Assembly (NCBI RefSeq): GCF_018070025.1
Contig: NZ_JAGPYQ010000001.1
Location: 2,418,001-2,482,000, forward strand
From: Streptomyces liliiviolaceus
Lineage (GTDB): Bacteria > Actinomycetota > Actinomycetes > Streptomycetales > Streptomycetaceae
DNA length: 64,000 nucleotides
Direction: 5' to 3'
Shown: piece by piece, positions 41,225 through 50,122 of the stretch
Layout: each line of letters starts with the position of its first letter
Numbering within the stretch: the first letter of the stretch is position 1
Position numbers and translations under genes: made by a program
Notes under the pieces: model-generated
The model's input: the letters and a program-made list of their open reading frames with translations, nothing else
What the model was told of the DNA's origin: nothing
Database searches by the model: none

Positions 41225-42118
41225 TTGACCACGCACGCACCGCAGGCGGCGCACGCCGTGACGCTGCCCGCCTCACTGGACGAGGCCGTGGCGGCGCTCG
41301 CAGCCATGCCCGCCGCCGTTCCCGTGGCCGGCGGCACCGACCTCATGGCCGCCGTCAATTCAGGACAGCTCAGGCCCGCCGCGCTCGTCGGCCTCGGCCG
41401 CATCAGCGAGATCCGCGGCTGGCAGTACCAGGACGGCCACGCGCTCCTCGGCGCCGGCCTCACCCACGCCCGTATGGGGCGCCCCGACTTCGCCGCCCTC
41501 ATCCCCGCCCTCGCGGCCGCCGCGCGGGCCGCAGGACCGCCGCAGATCCGCAACGCGGGCACCCTGGGCGGCAACATCGCCTCGGCGTCGCCCACCGGGG
41601 ACGCCCTCCCGGTGCTGGCCGCGCTGGAAGCGACCCTCATCATCGCCTGCCCCGGCGGCGCCCGCCGCGAGATCCCCGTGTCGCACCTGCTCGCGGGCAT
41701 GGAGATGCTCCGCGGCGGCGAACTCATCGGGTACGTGCGCGTGCCGCTGCTGCACGCGCCCCAGGTCTTCCTGAAGGCCACCGGACGGACCGGCCCCGGG
41801 CGCGCCATCGCCTCCGTGTCGCTCGTCCTCGACCCCGCCAGGCGCGGGGTGCGGTGCGCCGTCGGTGCCATAGCACCGATGCCGCTGCGCCCTCTGGACG
41901 CCGAGCAGTGGGTCGCCTCGCTGATCGACTGGGACAACAACCGCGCGATCGTGCCCGAGGCGCTGGCCGCCTTCGGCGAGTACGTCGCCGCGGCCTGCAT
42001 CCCCGATCCGGCCCCCGAGGAGGACGGTTCCGTACAGCCGCTGCCACCCGCCGTACTGCACCTGCGGCGCACCGTCGCCGCGCTGGCCCGACGAGCACTG
42101 GGGAGGGCACTGTCGTGA
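41225..42118 (+). CDS. Xanthine dehydrogenase-type FAD-binding subunit
   Basis: About 297 residues of the FAD-binding/CO-dehydrogenase flavoprotein family (subunit M). FAD-binding motifs VPVAGGTDLMAAVNSG and RNAGTLGGNIASASPTGDALPVL are clear. TTG at 41225 is chosen because GGAAGGGG lies upstream and the next residues (TTHAPQAAHAVTLP) fit; GTG 41198 would include the ribosome site. First gene of a coupled three-gene set for a molybdenum hydroxylase acting on a purine or other heterocycle or aldehyde. Confidence 0.88.
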   Translation: MTTHAPQAAHAVTLPASLDEAVAALAAMPAAVPVAGGTDLMAAVNSGQLRPAALVGLGRISEIRGWQYQDGHALLGAGLTHARMGRPDFAALIPALAAAARAAGPPQIRNAGTLGGNIASASPTGDALPVLAALEATLIIACPGGARREIPVSHLLAGMEMLRGGELIGYVRVPLLHAPQVFLKATGRTGPGRAIASVSLVLDPARRGVRCAVGAIAPMPLRPLDAEQWVASLIDWDNNRAIVPEALAAFGEYVAAACIPDPAPEEDGSVQPLPPAVLHLRRTVAALARRALGRALS

Positions 42119-43743
42119 CCGACGACCAGCACGGAGATCAGCACGGTGAGGGCGCGCCCCGCGCGGGCAGCCGCTGGGACCCGCTGCCCCAGGGCGACTA
42201 CGACGACGGCGCCACCGCCTTCGTCAAGCTCCCCGAAGGGGGCATCGACGCCCTCCTCGCGGACTCGCCGCTCGCCGCGCCCGGCCACGGCTACGTACCG
42301 CCGCCGATAACGGTCGCGCCCGGCACGGGTGCCGAGAACGACCCGGGGTCCACCGGCTCCTGGGGCGCACCGCCCGAGGCGGCCGGCCCCGGTCAGCGGC
42401 AGGACGTCCGGTGGCCCGACCCGAACGCCCTCCCCGAAGAGCACCGGCAGGCCCCCCAGGACCAGTTCTCGTACCACCCCGGGGCCACCGGCCAGTGGAC
42501 CTTCGACCAGCCCGCACAGGGCGACCAGGGCCCGCACGGACACGACGGGACGGGGCACGACGGCTCGGGCCAGGACGTCGGCGGACAGTGGTCCATCCCG
42601 CTCGCCGACGGTGATCTGCCGGACGAGTCCGGCGAGTTCACCACGTCCTCGCTGGTCGAGCAGTGGGGTGGCAGTCCGCCCGCCACGCTGCCGGGCGGAG
42701 CGGCGGCGCCCTGGGCCAACGAGCCCTGGGCCCAGCAGCCCCCCGAGCAGCAGCAGCCCGCCGACGGGACCGGGCCCCACGCCCCCGCCGAGCACGGCGC
42801 CGCCGAGATCATCGACGTCTCCGGAGCGCACGCCGACGAGATCGCCGTCTCCGTGGAGCGCGACCCGGGCCACGACGACGGACGCGACGACGGACGTGAT
42901 GACGGACGCGAGGAACCGTCCGGGGCCGCGTCCCGCCACGACCACCAGGAGTACGCGGACGACCCCGCGGGCGAGCCGGAGGCCGCCTCCACGGAGGAGC
43001 CCGGCGAAGAGGCTCCCGACGCCGCGACCGGCGCGTCCTACCCGGACCCGGACGGCGAGGCCGCCGAGGAGTCCGGGGCCGACGACCCCCAGGGCGTCGC
43101 CCCGCACAACGACCACCCCCTCGTCTCGTACGTCCTGCGGGTGAACGGCGTCGAACGGCCCGTGACGGACGCCTGGATCGGCGAATCGCTGCTGTACGTA
43201 CTGCGCGAGCGCCTCGGCCTCGCGGGCGCCAAGGACGGCTGCTCGCAGGGCGAGTGCGGCGCCTGCAACGTCCAGGTGGACGGCCGGCTCGTCGCGTCCT
43301 GCCTGGTGCCCGCCGTGACCGCCGCCGGGAGCGAGGTGCGCACCGTCGAGGGACTCGCCGCCGACGGGCAGCCCTCGGACGTCCAGCGGGCCCTCGCCAA
43401 GTGCGGCGCCGTGCAGTGCGGCTTCTGCATCCCGGGCATGGCGATGACCGTGCACGACCTCCTTGAGGGCAACCCGGCGCCGACCGACCTGGAGACCCGC
43501 CAGGCCCTGTGCGGCAACCTGTGCCGCTGCTCCGGCTACCGGGGCGTCCTGGACGCCGTACGCGACGTCGTGGCCGAGCGCGAGGCCCACGCGGCCGCCG
43601 AGAGCTCCTCGGACGGCGACGAGGCCCGTATCCCGCACCAGGCGGGCCCCGGCGGCGGAGGCGTCAACCCGTCCGCGTTCGAGCCCCACCAGTCCAGCCA
43701 GCCCCACGAGCAGCCGTACGGCCAGGACGGAGGCCAGGCGTGA
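42115..43743 (+). CDS. 2Fe-2S subunit of molybdenum hydroxylase with long disordered N-terminus
   Basis: A 542-residue protein. Only residues ~345-510 are the normal 2Fe-2S subunit: plant-type cluster cysteines in CSQGECGACNVQVDGRLVASC, then the second cluster in CGFCIPGM and CGNLCRCSGY. Typical subunits are ~160-200 residues. The first ~345 residues are rich in Gly, Pro, Asp, Glu and Gln, without membrane or signal features, with repeats such as DGRDDGRDDGRE. GTG overlaps the FAD-subunit stop, so the extension is coupled to the operon. It is a real fusion or extension, since the frame is open and codon use stays Streptomyces-like. Confidence 0.88.
   Translation: MTDDQHGDQHGEGAPRAGSRWDPLPQGDYDDGATAFVKLPEGGIDALLADSPLAAPGHGYVPPPITVAPGTGAENDPGSTGSWGAPPEAAGPGQRQDVRWPDPNALPEEHRQAPQDQFSYHPGATGQWTFDQPAQGDQGPHGHDGTGHDGSGQDVGGQWSIPLADGDLPDESGEFTTSSLVEQWGGSPPATLPGGAAAPWANEPWAQQPPEQQQPADGTGPHAPAEHGAAEIIDVSGAHADEIAVSVERDPGHDDGRDDGRDDGREEPSGAASRHDHQEYADDPAGEPEAASTEEPGEEAPDAATGASYPDPDGEAAEESGADDPQGVAPHNDHPLVSYVLRVNGVERPVTDAWIGESLLYVLRERLGLAGAKDGCSQGECGACNVQVDGRLVASCLVPAVTAAGSEVRTVEGLAADGQPSDVQRALAKCGAVQCGFCIPGMAMTVHDLLEGNPAPTDLETRQALCGNLCRCSGYRGVLDAVRDVVAEREAHAAAESSSDGDEARIPHQAGPGGGGVNPSAFEPHQSSQPHEQPYGQDGGQA
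42874..42909 (+). repeat. 12-bp in-frame repeat in the 2Fe-2S subunit gene
   Basis: GACGACGGACGC, GACGACGGACGT and GATGACGGACGC in tandem, encoding DDGR units. Confidence 0.75.
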
Positions 43744-46049
43744 GCAACGACACCGCCACCGCGACCACCGCGCAGCCCGGCACCGCACCGGAACCGCCGC
43801 CGCACGGCCTCGGCGTGTCCCTGCCGTCCGCGGAGGCCCGCGCCAAGACGGAGGGCACCTTCCCGTACGCGGCGGACCTGTGGGCCGAGGGCCTCCTGTG
43901 GGCCGCCGTCCTGAGATCACCTCACCCGCACGCGCGCATCCTGTCCGTCGACACCACCCACGCGCGCGAGATGCCCGGCGTCCAGGCCGTCATCACCCAC
44001 GAGGACGTGCCCGGCACCGCGCTGCTCGGCCGCGGCAGGGCCGACCGCCCCGTCTTCGCCTCCGACGTCGTGCGCCACCACGGAGAGGCCATCGCGGCCG
44101 TCGCCGCGGACCACCCCGACACCGCGCGCATGGCCGCCGCGGCCGTCATCGTCGAGTACGAGATCCTCGACCCGGTGACCGACCCGGAGCAGGCCTTCGA
44201 AGCGGAGCCCCTGCACCCCGACGGCAACCTCATCCGCCACATCCCGCTGCGCCACGGAGACCCGGACGCCGCCGGTGACATCGTCGTCGAGGGCCTCTAC
44301 CGCATCGGCCGCCAGGACCCGGCCCCGATCGGCGCCGAGGCCGGCCTCGCCGTGCCCCGCCCCGACGGCGGGGTCGAGCTCTACGTGGCCTCCACCGACC
44401 CGCACACCGACCGCGACACGGCCGCCGCCTGCTACGGCCTGGAACCGGAACGCGTGAAGGTCGTCGTCACCGGCGTGCCCGGCGCCACCGCCGACCGCGA
44501 GGACCAGGGCTTCCAGCTCCCGCTCGGGCTGCTCGCCCTCAAGACCGGATGCCCGGTCAAACTGACCGCGACGCGCGAAGAATCCTTCCTCGGGCACGTC
44601 CACCGGCACCCCACGCTCCTGCGCTACCGCCACCACGCGGACGCCGAGGGCAGGCTGATCAAGGTCGAGGCGCAGATCCTCCTCGACGCGGGCGCGTACG
44701 CGGACACCTCCTCGGAGGCCCTCGCCGCCGCCGTCTCCTTCGCCTGCGGCCCCTACGTCGTCCCGAACGCCTTCATCGAGGGCTGGGCCGTACGCACCAA
44801 CAACCCGCCCTCCGGACACGTACGCGGCGAGGGCGCCATGCAGGTCTGCGCCGCCTACGAGGCCCAGATGGACAAGCTGGCCAAGAAGCTCGGCGTCGAC
44901 CCGGCCGACCTGCGCCTGCGCAACGTCCTGGCCACCGGGGACGTCCTGCCGACCGGCCAGACGGTCACCTGCCCGGCCCCCGTCGCCGAACTGCTCCAGG
45001 CCGTCCAGGAACACCCGCTGCCCGCCCTCCCCAAGGACACCCCCGAGGACGAGTGGCTGCTCCCCGGCGGCCCCGAGGGCGCCGGCGAACCCGGCGCCGT
45101 ACGGCGGGGCGTCGGCTACGCCCTGGGCATGGTCCACATGCTCGGCGCCGAGGGCACCGACGAGGTCTCGACGGCCACCGTGAAGGTCCACGACGGCATC
45201 GCCACCGTGCTCTGCGCGGCCGTGGAGACCGGCCAGGGCTTCACCACGCTGGCCCGGCAGATCGTCCAGGAGACGCTCGGCATCGAAGAGGTCCATGTGG
45301 CCTCCGTGGACACCGACCAGCCCCCGGCGGGCCCCAGCGCCCGCGGCCGGCACACCTGGGTCTCCGGCGGCGCCGTCGAACGGGCCGCCAAGATGGTCCG
45401 CACGCAGCTGCTGCAGCCTCTGGCGCACAAGTTCGGCATGTCCACCGAGCTGCTCCAGATCACCGACGGCAAGATCACCTCGTACGACGGCGTGCTGTCG
45501 ACGACCGTCAGCGAGGCGATGGACGGCAAGGAGCTGTGGGCGACCGCGCAGTGCCGTCCGCACCCCACCGAGCCGCTGGACGGCGCCGGCCAGGGCGACG
45601 CCTTCGTGGGCCTCGCCTTCTGCGCGATCCGCGCGGTGGTGGACGTGGACATCGAGCTGGGCTCGGTACGCGTGGTCGAACTGGCGCTCGCCCAGGACGT
45701 GGGCCGCATCCTGAACCCCGCGCAGCTCACCGCCCGGATCGAGGCCGGGGTCACCCAGGGCATCGGCGCCGCCCTCACGGAGAACCTGCGCACCGCGCGC
45801 GGGCTGGTGCGCCATCCCGACCTCACCGGGTACTCGCTGCCGACCGCCCTCGACGCCCCCGACATCCGCATCGTCAAGCTCGTCGAGGAGCGTGACGTGG
45901 TCGCGCCCTTCGGAGCGAAGGCCGTCAGCGCCGTACCGGTCGTCACGTCCCCCGCGGCGGTCGCGTCCGCCGTACGGGCGGCCACCGGACGCCCGGTGAA
46001 CCGGCTGCCGATAAGGCCCCAGGCGGCCGTGGTGACGGCGACGCAGTGA
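43740..46049 (+). CDS. Molybdopterin-binding catalytic subunit (xanthine dehydrogenase family)
   Basis: A 769-residue large subunit. Features: small domain starting GVSLPSAEARAKTEGTFPYAADL; DREDQGFQLPLGLLALKTG; VRGEGAMQVCAAYEAQMD; VETGQGFTTLARQIVQE and ARGRHTWVSGGAV; and the C-terminal FGAKAVSAVPVVTSPAAVASAVRAATG. The usual catalytic glutamate region is GVTQGIGAALTENL...KAVSAVP, though family members with GAKA rather than GE-x-G also exist, so the substrate is uncertain. GTG overlaps the previous stop (GTGA). Together the three subunits form the molybdenum, 2Fe-2S and FAD chain. Confidence 0.88.
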   Translation: MSNDTATATTAQPGTAPEPPPHGLGVSLPSAEARAKTEGTFPYAADLWAEGLLWAAVLRSPHPHARILSVDTTHAREMPGVQAVITHEDVPGTALLGRGRADRPVFASDVVRHHGEAIAAVAADHPDTARMAAAAVIVEYEILDPVTDPEQAFEAEPLHPDGNLIRHIPLRHGDPDAAGDIVVEGLYRIGRQDPAPIGAEAGLAVPRPDGGVELYVASTDPHTDRDTAAACYGLEPERVKVVVTGVPGATADREDQGFQLPLGLLALKTGCPVKLTATREESFLGHVHRHPTLLRYRHHADAEGRLIKVEAQILLDAGAYADTSSEALAAAVSFACGPYVVPNAFIEGWAVRTNNPPSGHVRGEGAMQVCAAYEAQMDKLAKKLGVDPADLRLRNVLATGDVLPTGQTVTCPAPVAELLQAVQEHPLPALPKDTPEDEWLLPGGPEGAGEPGAVRRGVGYALGMVHMLGAEGTDEVSTATVKVHDGIATVLCAAVETGQGFTTLARQIVQETLGIEEVHVASVDTDQPPAGPSARGRHTWVSGGAVERAAKMVRTQLLQPLAHKFGMSTELLQITDGKITSYDGVLSTTVSEAMDGKELWATAQCRPHPTEPLDGAGQGDAFVGLAFCAIRAVVDVDIELGSVRVVELALAQDVGRILNPAQLTARIEAGVTQGIGAALTENLRTARGLVRHPDLTGYSLPTALDAPDIRIVKLVEERDVVAPFGAKAVSAVPVVTSPAAVASAVRAATGRPVNRLPIRPQAAVVTATQ

Positions 46050-46072
46050 GGCACGTGCGGAACGCGGGGTGA

Positions 46073-46612
46073 GTGGTGGACGGCGGTGTGGTCCTGATCA
46101 CCGGCATCATGGCCGCCGGGAAGTCCACGGTCGCGCAGGCACTGGCCGAGAGACTGCCACGGGCCGCCCACGTACGGGGTGACGTGTTCCGGCGGATGCT
46201 CGTCACCGGCCGCGCGGAGTACGAGCCCGGAGCGGGCCCGCACAGCGAGGCGGAGGCCCAACTCCGGCTGCGTTACCGGCTGTCGGCGGCGACGGCGGAC
46301 ACGTACGCGCGGGCGGGCTTCACGGCGGTCGTCCAGGACGTGGTCCTGGGCGCGCACCTGACGGCCTACGTCGAACTCGTACGGACGAGCCCGCTGTACG
46401 TCGTCGTACTGGCCCCGGACGCCGCGGCCGTGGCGGAGCGGGAGGAGGGGCGGGCCAAGACGGGCTACGGCGCGTGGACCGTCGAGGACCTCGACCGCGG
46501 GCTGCGTACGGACACCCCGCGTGTCGGGCTGTGGCTGGACACCACCGAGCAGACCGCGGGGCAGACGGTGGACGCGATCCTGGCGGGCCGGGAACGGGCC
46601 CGCGTCCGCTGA
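46073..46612 (+). CDS. P-loop NTPase / small-molecule kinase-like protein
   Basis: A 179-residue AAA_33-type P-loop protein: Walker A GIMAAGKST near residue 10, a lid/LID-like HVRGDVFRRMLVTGR, and AVVQDVVLG. It resembles phosphotransferases such as chloramphenicol phosphotransferase or gluconate kinases. Start is GTG 46073 or 46076. It follows the molybdoenzyme operon by 23 bases and may be co-transcribed. No substrate can be named. Confidence 0.82.
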   Translation: MVDGGVVLITGIMAAGKSTVAQALAERLPRAAHVRGDVFRRMLVTGRAEYEPGAGPHSEAEAQLRLRYRLSAATADTYARAGFTAVVQDVVLGAHLTAYVELVRTSPLYVVVLAPDAAAVAEREEGRAKTGYGAWTVEDLDRGLRTDTPRVGLWLDTTEQTAGQTVDAILAGRERARVR

Positions 46613-46717
46613 GTCGGCCGGTGAGTCGGCCGGCGGGATCCGGCTGGACCCGGGCGGGACTGACGGGAAGTCAGCGAAGGCCGGTGTGAAGTCGCTGGTC
46701 AGCGCGATCCCGGGGCG

Positions 46718-46740
46718 TTGTCAGTGGTGCCGGGTAGTGT
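46718..46740 (+). promoter_or_regulatory. PafBC / RecA-independent DNA-damage promoter motif
   Basis: TTGTCAGTG-N8-TAGTGT is an exact match to the RecA-NDp motif (TTGTCRGTG-N8-TAnnnT) bound by PafBC in actinobacteria. It lies 163 bases upstream of the SUKH gene and 105 bases after the kinase stop. A transcript would start near 46747 with a ~155-base leader. Confidence 0.7.
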
Positions 46741-46902
46741 TCTGGTCAGTGGGGGAGGACCGCTGGGCGGCGGGCCGTTTCCGGGTGTTTCGAGGCGCAT
46801 CCGGATGCCCTGGCATGCGTGGCGGCATGCCTGCGCGCATGACTGTGTGCCGCCCGGCCCGGTCCTGCCGGGGGACTGCGAACAACGATCCGCGGGGGAA
46901 CG

Positions 46903-48135
46903 ATGAGCACGACGGACACCGGCATCGGCACCAACAGCGGCACGGACAATGACACCGGTGTCAGCACCGGCATCGGCATCGGCATCGAGAGGATCACTCT
47001 GCACGAGGACGCGCTGGACCCGTACGTCACGCACCCGCCGACGCGCCGCTGGCTGACGGGGCCCGGACTGCCGGGCGACAGCGGCCTGTTGACCTTCGAG
47101 CCCCTGCGCGAGGACGGCCTGCGGACGGTGGGGGACTCGACGGGAGACCCGGCCGCCCTCCATCCCGAACTGCGCGACCAGTTGGTGATCGGCGCACTGC
47201 GGGACCCCGGCGGCATGGAGACGGAGTCGGTCCTGCTCGACGGGGCGACGGGCGAGGTGTCCACCACGTTCTTCCTCCACGACCGCCCCGACCTGATGGA
47301 CCGTCTCCCGCTCGCGCCCTCGCTCCGGACGCTCACGGACTTCGTGACGGCGACGGACGAGATGTCCGCGAGGAGAGGCCAGTTCGCCTCCTACGAGGGC
47401 CGGTTCGGGCCGAAGGCCGTCACCGCGATGTCGCGGCAGCTGCTGGCGCTGTTCGAGGAGGGCGTCGACGGCGAGGTCCCGCCGTTCTGGAAGATGGCGG
47501 CGCTGATCCGCCCGATGGCCCTGGTCGCGGACGCGCCGGCCGACTCCGCGCTGACCCTCGACCTCCCCGCCCGCCTGCTGGACCAGGAGTTCGGGCACGG
47601 CCGGGTGGTGCGCTTCGAGGACGTCGACTTCCCCGCCGCCCTCGCCCACGAGCCGACGCGGCACTTCCTGCGCGAGACGGGCCTGCCCGAGGACGGCTTC
47701 CTGTTCCAGCTGGACACGGACGTACCGCTGCCGACGCTCGCCGAGTACTACGAGGACGAGCGCCCGGACGTGTTCACCCCCGACCAACTCCCGCGCGACG
47801 CCGACCACTTGATCCGCCTGGGCCACCTGATCGAGGACAACAGCCTGATCGTCGACGGCGAGACGGGCGCGATCCTCGACTGGAGCGAGCCCGACGCCAC
47901 GCTGTACGCGCTGAACACGGACGTCTCGACCCTGGCCTTCACCCTGTGGCTGCTCCACCGCGAGCGGACGATCGACGAGTCCCTAGCCCACGAACTGACC
48001 GACGAGGCCTACGACCAGCTCGCCACGACGATGGCGCAGACCCTGTCGACGGTCGACCCCACGGGCACCGCCCCGGGCACCGAGTGGCACTACTGGACGG
48101 AGATGTTCCAGGACGAGGCGGGAGGCGTGCTCTGA
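46903..48135 (+). CDS. Tandem SUKH-4 domain protein
   Basis: A 410-residue cytoplasmic protein with two SUKH-4-like units. Unit 1 (~residues 28-205): RITLHEDALDPYVTHPPTRRWLTGPGLPGDSGLLTFEPL. Unit 2 (~228-405): GRVVRFEDVDFPAALAHEPTRHFLRETGLPEDGFLFQLD and LIRLGHLIEDNSLIVDGETGAILDWSEPD. SUKH proteins often act as immunity proteins against polymorphic nuclease toxins. The first 27 residues are Gly/Thr/Ile-rich. ATG has GGGGAA at five bases. No toxin gene is adjacent, so it is an orphan immunity or a stress protein. The upstream motif suggests DNA-damage induction. Confidence 0.88.
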   Translation: MSTTDTGIGTNSGTDNDTGVSTGIGIGIERITLHEDALDPYVTHPPTRRWLTGPGLPGDSGLLTFEPLREDGLRTVGDSTGDPAALHPELRDQLVIGALRDPGGMETESVLLDGATGEVSTTFFLHDRPDLMDRLPLAPSLRTLTDFVTATDEMSARRGQFASYEGRFGPKAVTAMSRQLLALFEEGVDGEVPPFWKMAALIRPMALVADAPADSALTLDLPARLLDQEFGHGRVVRFEDVDFPAALAHEPTRHFLRETGLPEDGFLFQLDTDVPLPTLAEYYEDERPDVFTPDQLPRDADHLIRLGHLIEDNSLIVDGETGAILDWSEPDATLYALNTDVSTLAFTLWLLHRERTIDESLAHELTDEAYDQLATTMAQTLSTVDPTGTAPGTEWHYWTEMFQDEAGGVL

Positions 48136-48173
48136 CCCACCCAGGGCCGCCCGGAACCGCCCGCACACGACGC

Positions 48174-48203
48174 GGGGCCGACCACCCGAAGGCAGCCGAC
48201 CCC
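48174..48203 (-). terminator. Terminator of tRNA-Cys (UUCG tetraloop)
   Basis: As minus-strand RNA the arms GGGGUCGGCUGCC and GGUGGUCGGCCCC pair over 13 bases (four G-U pairs) around a UUCG loop closed by C-G. The plus-strand version would have mismatches, so it serves the tRNA strand. Confidence 0.65.
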
Positions 48204-48216
48204 GACACCGGACCAG

Positions 48217-48288
48217 AGGCCGTGGCGGGAATTGAACCCACGTGCCTCGCTTTGCAGGCGAGTCCCTAAGCCACTCGGGCACACGGCC
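48217..48288 (-). tRNA. tRNA-Cys (anticodon GCA)
   Basis: A 72-base cloverleaf on the minus strand: acceptor GGCCGTG / CACGGCC, D arm CCC...GGG, anticodon stem CTCGC / GCGAG with loop CTGCAAA (anticodon GCA), T arm GTGGG-TTCAATT-CCCGC. The discriminator base is U73, a cysteine identity element. CCA is not encoded (the next bases read CTG). No integrase gene or repeated tRNA end is near, so it is not an occupied attachment site here. Confidence 0.93.
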
Positions 48289-48500
48289 AAGCTTGAGTCC
48301 GTTGTTCCGGACTCGTTGTGTCGACCGTACGGGCCGGGGTGGAGGTGGCCAAGGGCTTCGTGGGGGCTGCAACGGGACTGCCATGCCGCGTTCACAAAGG
48401 GCGGGAAGGGCGGGTGCTGGAGGTCGTACGACCAAGGTCTCAGGGCGGGGCCGTCTTTCGACAGGGGTCAATGTCGGTCTTGCCCCTTACCCTGGCGAAC

Positions 48501-49955
48501 ATGACCTCCCTGGAACCGGGCGACACCGGCGTCGCCGCCACCCCGAGCGCACCGATCGAAGACGTCGCCCCGGACGGTGTGCTCAGCCGTCCGTACCGGG
48601 CGCTGAGCATCGGGATCGTGTCCGTCGTGCTGCTGATCGCCTTCGAGGCGACGGCCGTCGGGACGGCCATGCCGGTGGCGGCGCGGGAGCTGGACGGGAT
48701 CTCGCTGTACGCGTTCGCGTTCTCCGGGTACTTCACGACGAGCCTGTTCGGCATGGTGCTCGCCGGGCAGTGGTCCGACCGGGCCGGCCCGCTGGGGTCC
48801 CTCACCGCGGGCATTGGGGCCTTCGCGGCGGGGCTGCTGCTGTCCGGGACGGCCGGGGCCATGTGGCTGTTCATCCTCGGCCGGGCCGTACAGGGCCTGG
48901 GCGGGGGGCTGGTGATCGTCGCGCTGTACGTGGTGGTGGGGCGGGCGTATCCGGCCCGGCTGCGCCCGTCGATCATGGCGGCGTTCGCGGCGAGCTGGGT
49001 GGTCCCGTCCATCGTCGGCCCCCTCGCCTCCGGCGCGGTCACCGAGCACCTCGGCTGGCGCTGGGTCTTCGTCGGCGTACCGGTGCTGGTCCTCCTGCCG
49101 CTGGCGCTCGCGCTGCCGCAGATACGCAGTCGGGCGTCCGGACCGGAGGAAGGGACCCTTCCGGCCCCCTTCGACCGGCGGCGCATCCGGCTGGCGCTGG
49201 GCATCTCCGCGGGCGCCGGACTCCTCCAGTACGCCGCCCAGGACCTGCGGTGGCTGTCCCTGGTCCCGGGGGTGGCCGGGGCCGCGCTGCTCGTCCCGGC
49301 GGTCCTCGGACTGCTGCCGCGGGGCACCTACCTGGCGGCGCGCGGACTGCCGTCCGTGGTGCTGCTGCGCGGCGTGGCCGCCGGGTCCTTCATCGCGGCG
49401 GAGTCCTTCGTACCGCTGATGCTGGTCACCGAGCGGGGCCTGTCGCCGACGCTCGCCGGGTTCTCCCTCGCGGCCGGCGGCGGCACCTGGGCGCTGGGTT
49501 CCTTCGTGCAGGCGAGGGCGCGCGTGGAGCCGTACCGGGAGCGGCTGATGATGCTGGGCATGGTGCTCACCGCGGCCGCCATCGCCGCCGCGCCGACCGT
49601 GCTGATCGACGGGGTGCCGGTGTGGACGGTGGCGGTGGCCTGGGCGTTCGGCTGCTTCGGCATGGGCCTGGTGATCTCCTCCACCAGTGTTCTGCTGCTC
49701 CATCTCTCCGCCCCCGGCCAGGCCGGCAACAACTCCGCCGCCCTCCAGATGTCCGACGGCCTCGCCAACGTCCTGCTCCTCGCCGCGGGCGGCGCGGCCT
49801 TCGCGGCCCTCGGCGGCGGCACGGTCACCCACGCGGCCACGCAGGCCTCCGGCGGCCACCCGGCCGCCTTCGTGGCGGTGTTCCTGCCGATGGCGGGGGT
49901 GGCGCTGGTGGGGGCATGGGTGACCACGCGGCTGCGGGTCCCTCCAGCGGGCTGA
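48501..49955 (+). CDS. MFS transporter
   Basis: A 484-residue major facilitator protein with at least twelve hydrophobic segments; motif A-like sequence GQWSDRAGPLGSLTAGI after helix 2 and motif C-like AFAASWVVPSIVGPLASGAV. Helix 1 (SIGIVSVVLLIAFEATAVGTAMPVA) is the drug/proton antiporter style. ATG at 48501 is chosen by the conserved start of the hydrophilic head; ATG 48471 (AGGGG upstream) is possible. Substrate unknown. Divergent from the tRNA. Confidence 0.88.
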   Translation: MTSLEPGDTGVAATPSAPIEDVAPDGVLSRPYRALSIGIVSVVLLIAFEATAVGTAMPVAARELDGISLYAFAFSGYFTTSLFGMVLAGQWSDRAGPLGSLTAGIGAFAAGLLLSGTAGAMWLFILGRAVQGLGGGLVIVALYVVVGRAYPARLRPSIMAAFAASWVVPSIVGPLASGAVTEHLGWRWVFVGVPVLVLLPLALALPQIRSRASGPEEGTLPAPFDRRRIRLALGISAGAGLLQYAAQDLRWLSLVPGVAGAALLVPAVLGLLPRGTYLAARGLPSVVLLRGVAAGSFIAAESFVPLMLVTERGLSPTLAGFSLAAGGGTWALGSFVQARARVEPYRERLMMLGMVLTAAAIAAAPTVLIDGVPVWTVAVAWAFGCFGMGLVISSTSVLLLHLSAPGQAGNNSAALQMSDGLANVLLLAAGGAAFAALGGGTVTHAATQASGGHPAAFVAVFLPMAGVALVGAWVTTRLRVPPAG

Positions 49956-50030
49956 GACGAGCTGAAGTGAGCCGGGACGAGCCGATGTGAGCTGAGTCCC
50001 ATCCCGCGGGGTCCCCGCGTCGTCCGCGCG

Positions 50031-50057
50031 TTGACGTTCGTGGGGCGCCGGTAGGGT
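50031..50057 (+). promoter_or_regulatory. Possible promoter of helicase gene
   Basis: TTGACG at 50031 and TAGGGT at 50052 have a short 15-base spacer. Downstream, GTCATACG is repeated at 50067 and 50083 (16-bp spacing) in the leader. Confidence 0.35.
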
Positions 50058-50122
50058 GGCCCGGTTGTCATACGCAGCCGTCGTCATACGTAACCGAGCG
50101 GCCCGACCACCCCACGGAGACC

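Noticed and set aside
39907..43920. Open reading frame of over 1300 codons on the minus strand
   Set aside because: It is antisense to the hexosaminidase and molybdoenzyme genes, has low-complexity sequence and no domain. High GC makes long open antisense frames common.
46747..46902. Small upstream open frame in the SUKH leader
   Set aside because: A GTG-started frame exists after a GGGG run, but composition is not coding-like and it runs into the SUKH gene in another frame.
48217..48288. tRNA as attachment site of an integrated element
   Set aside because: No integrase, relaxase or repeated tRNA 3' end in the flanking 10 kb.
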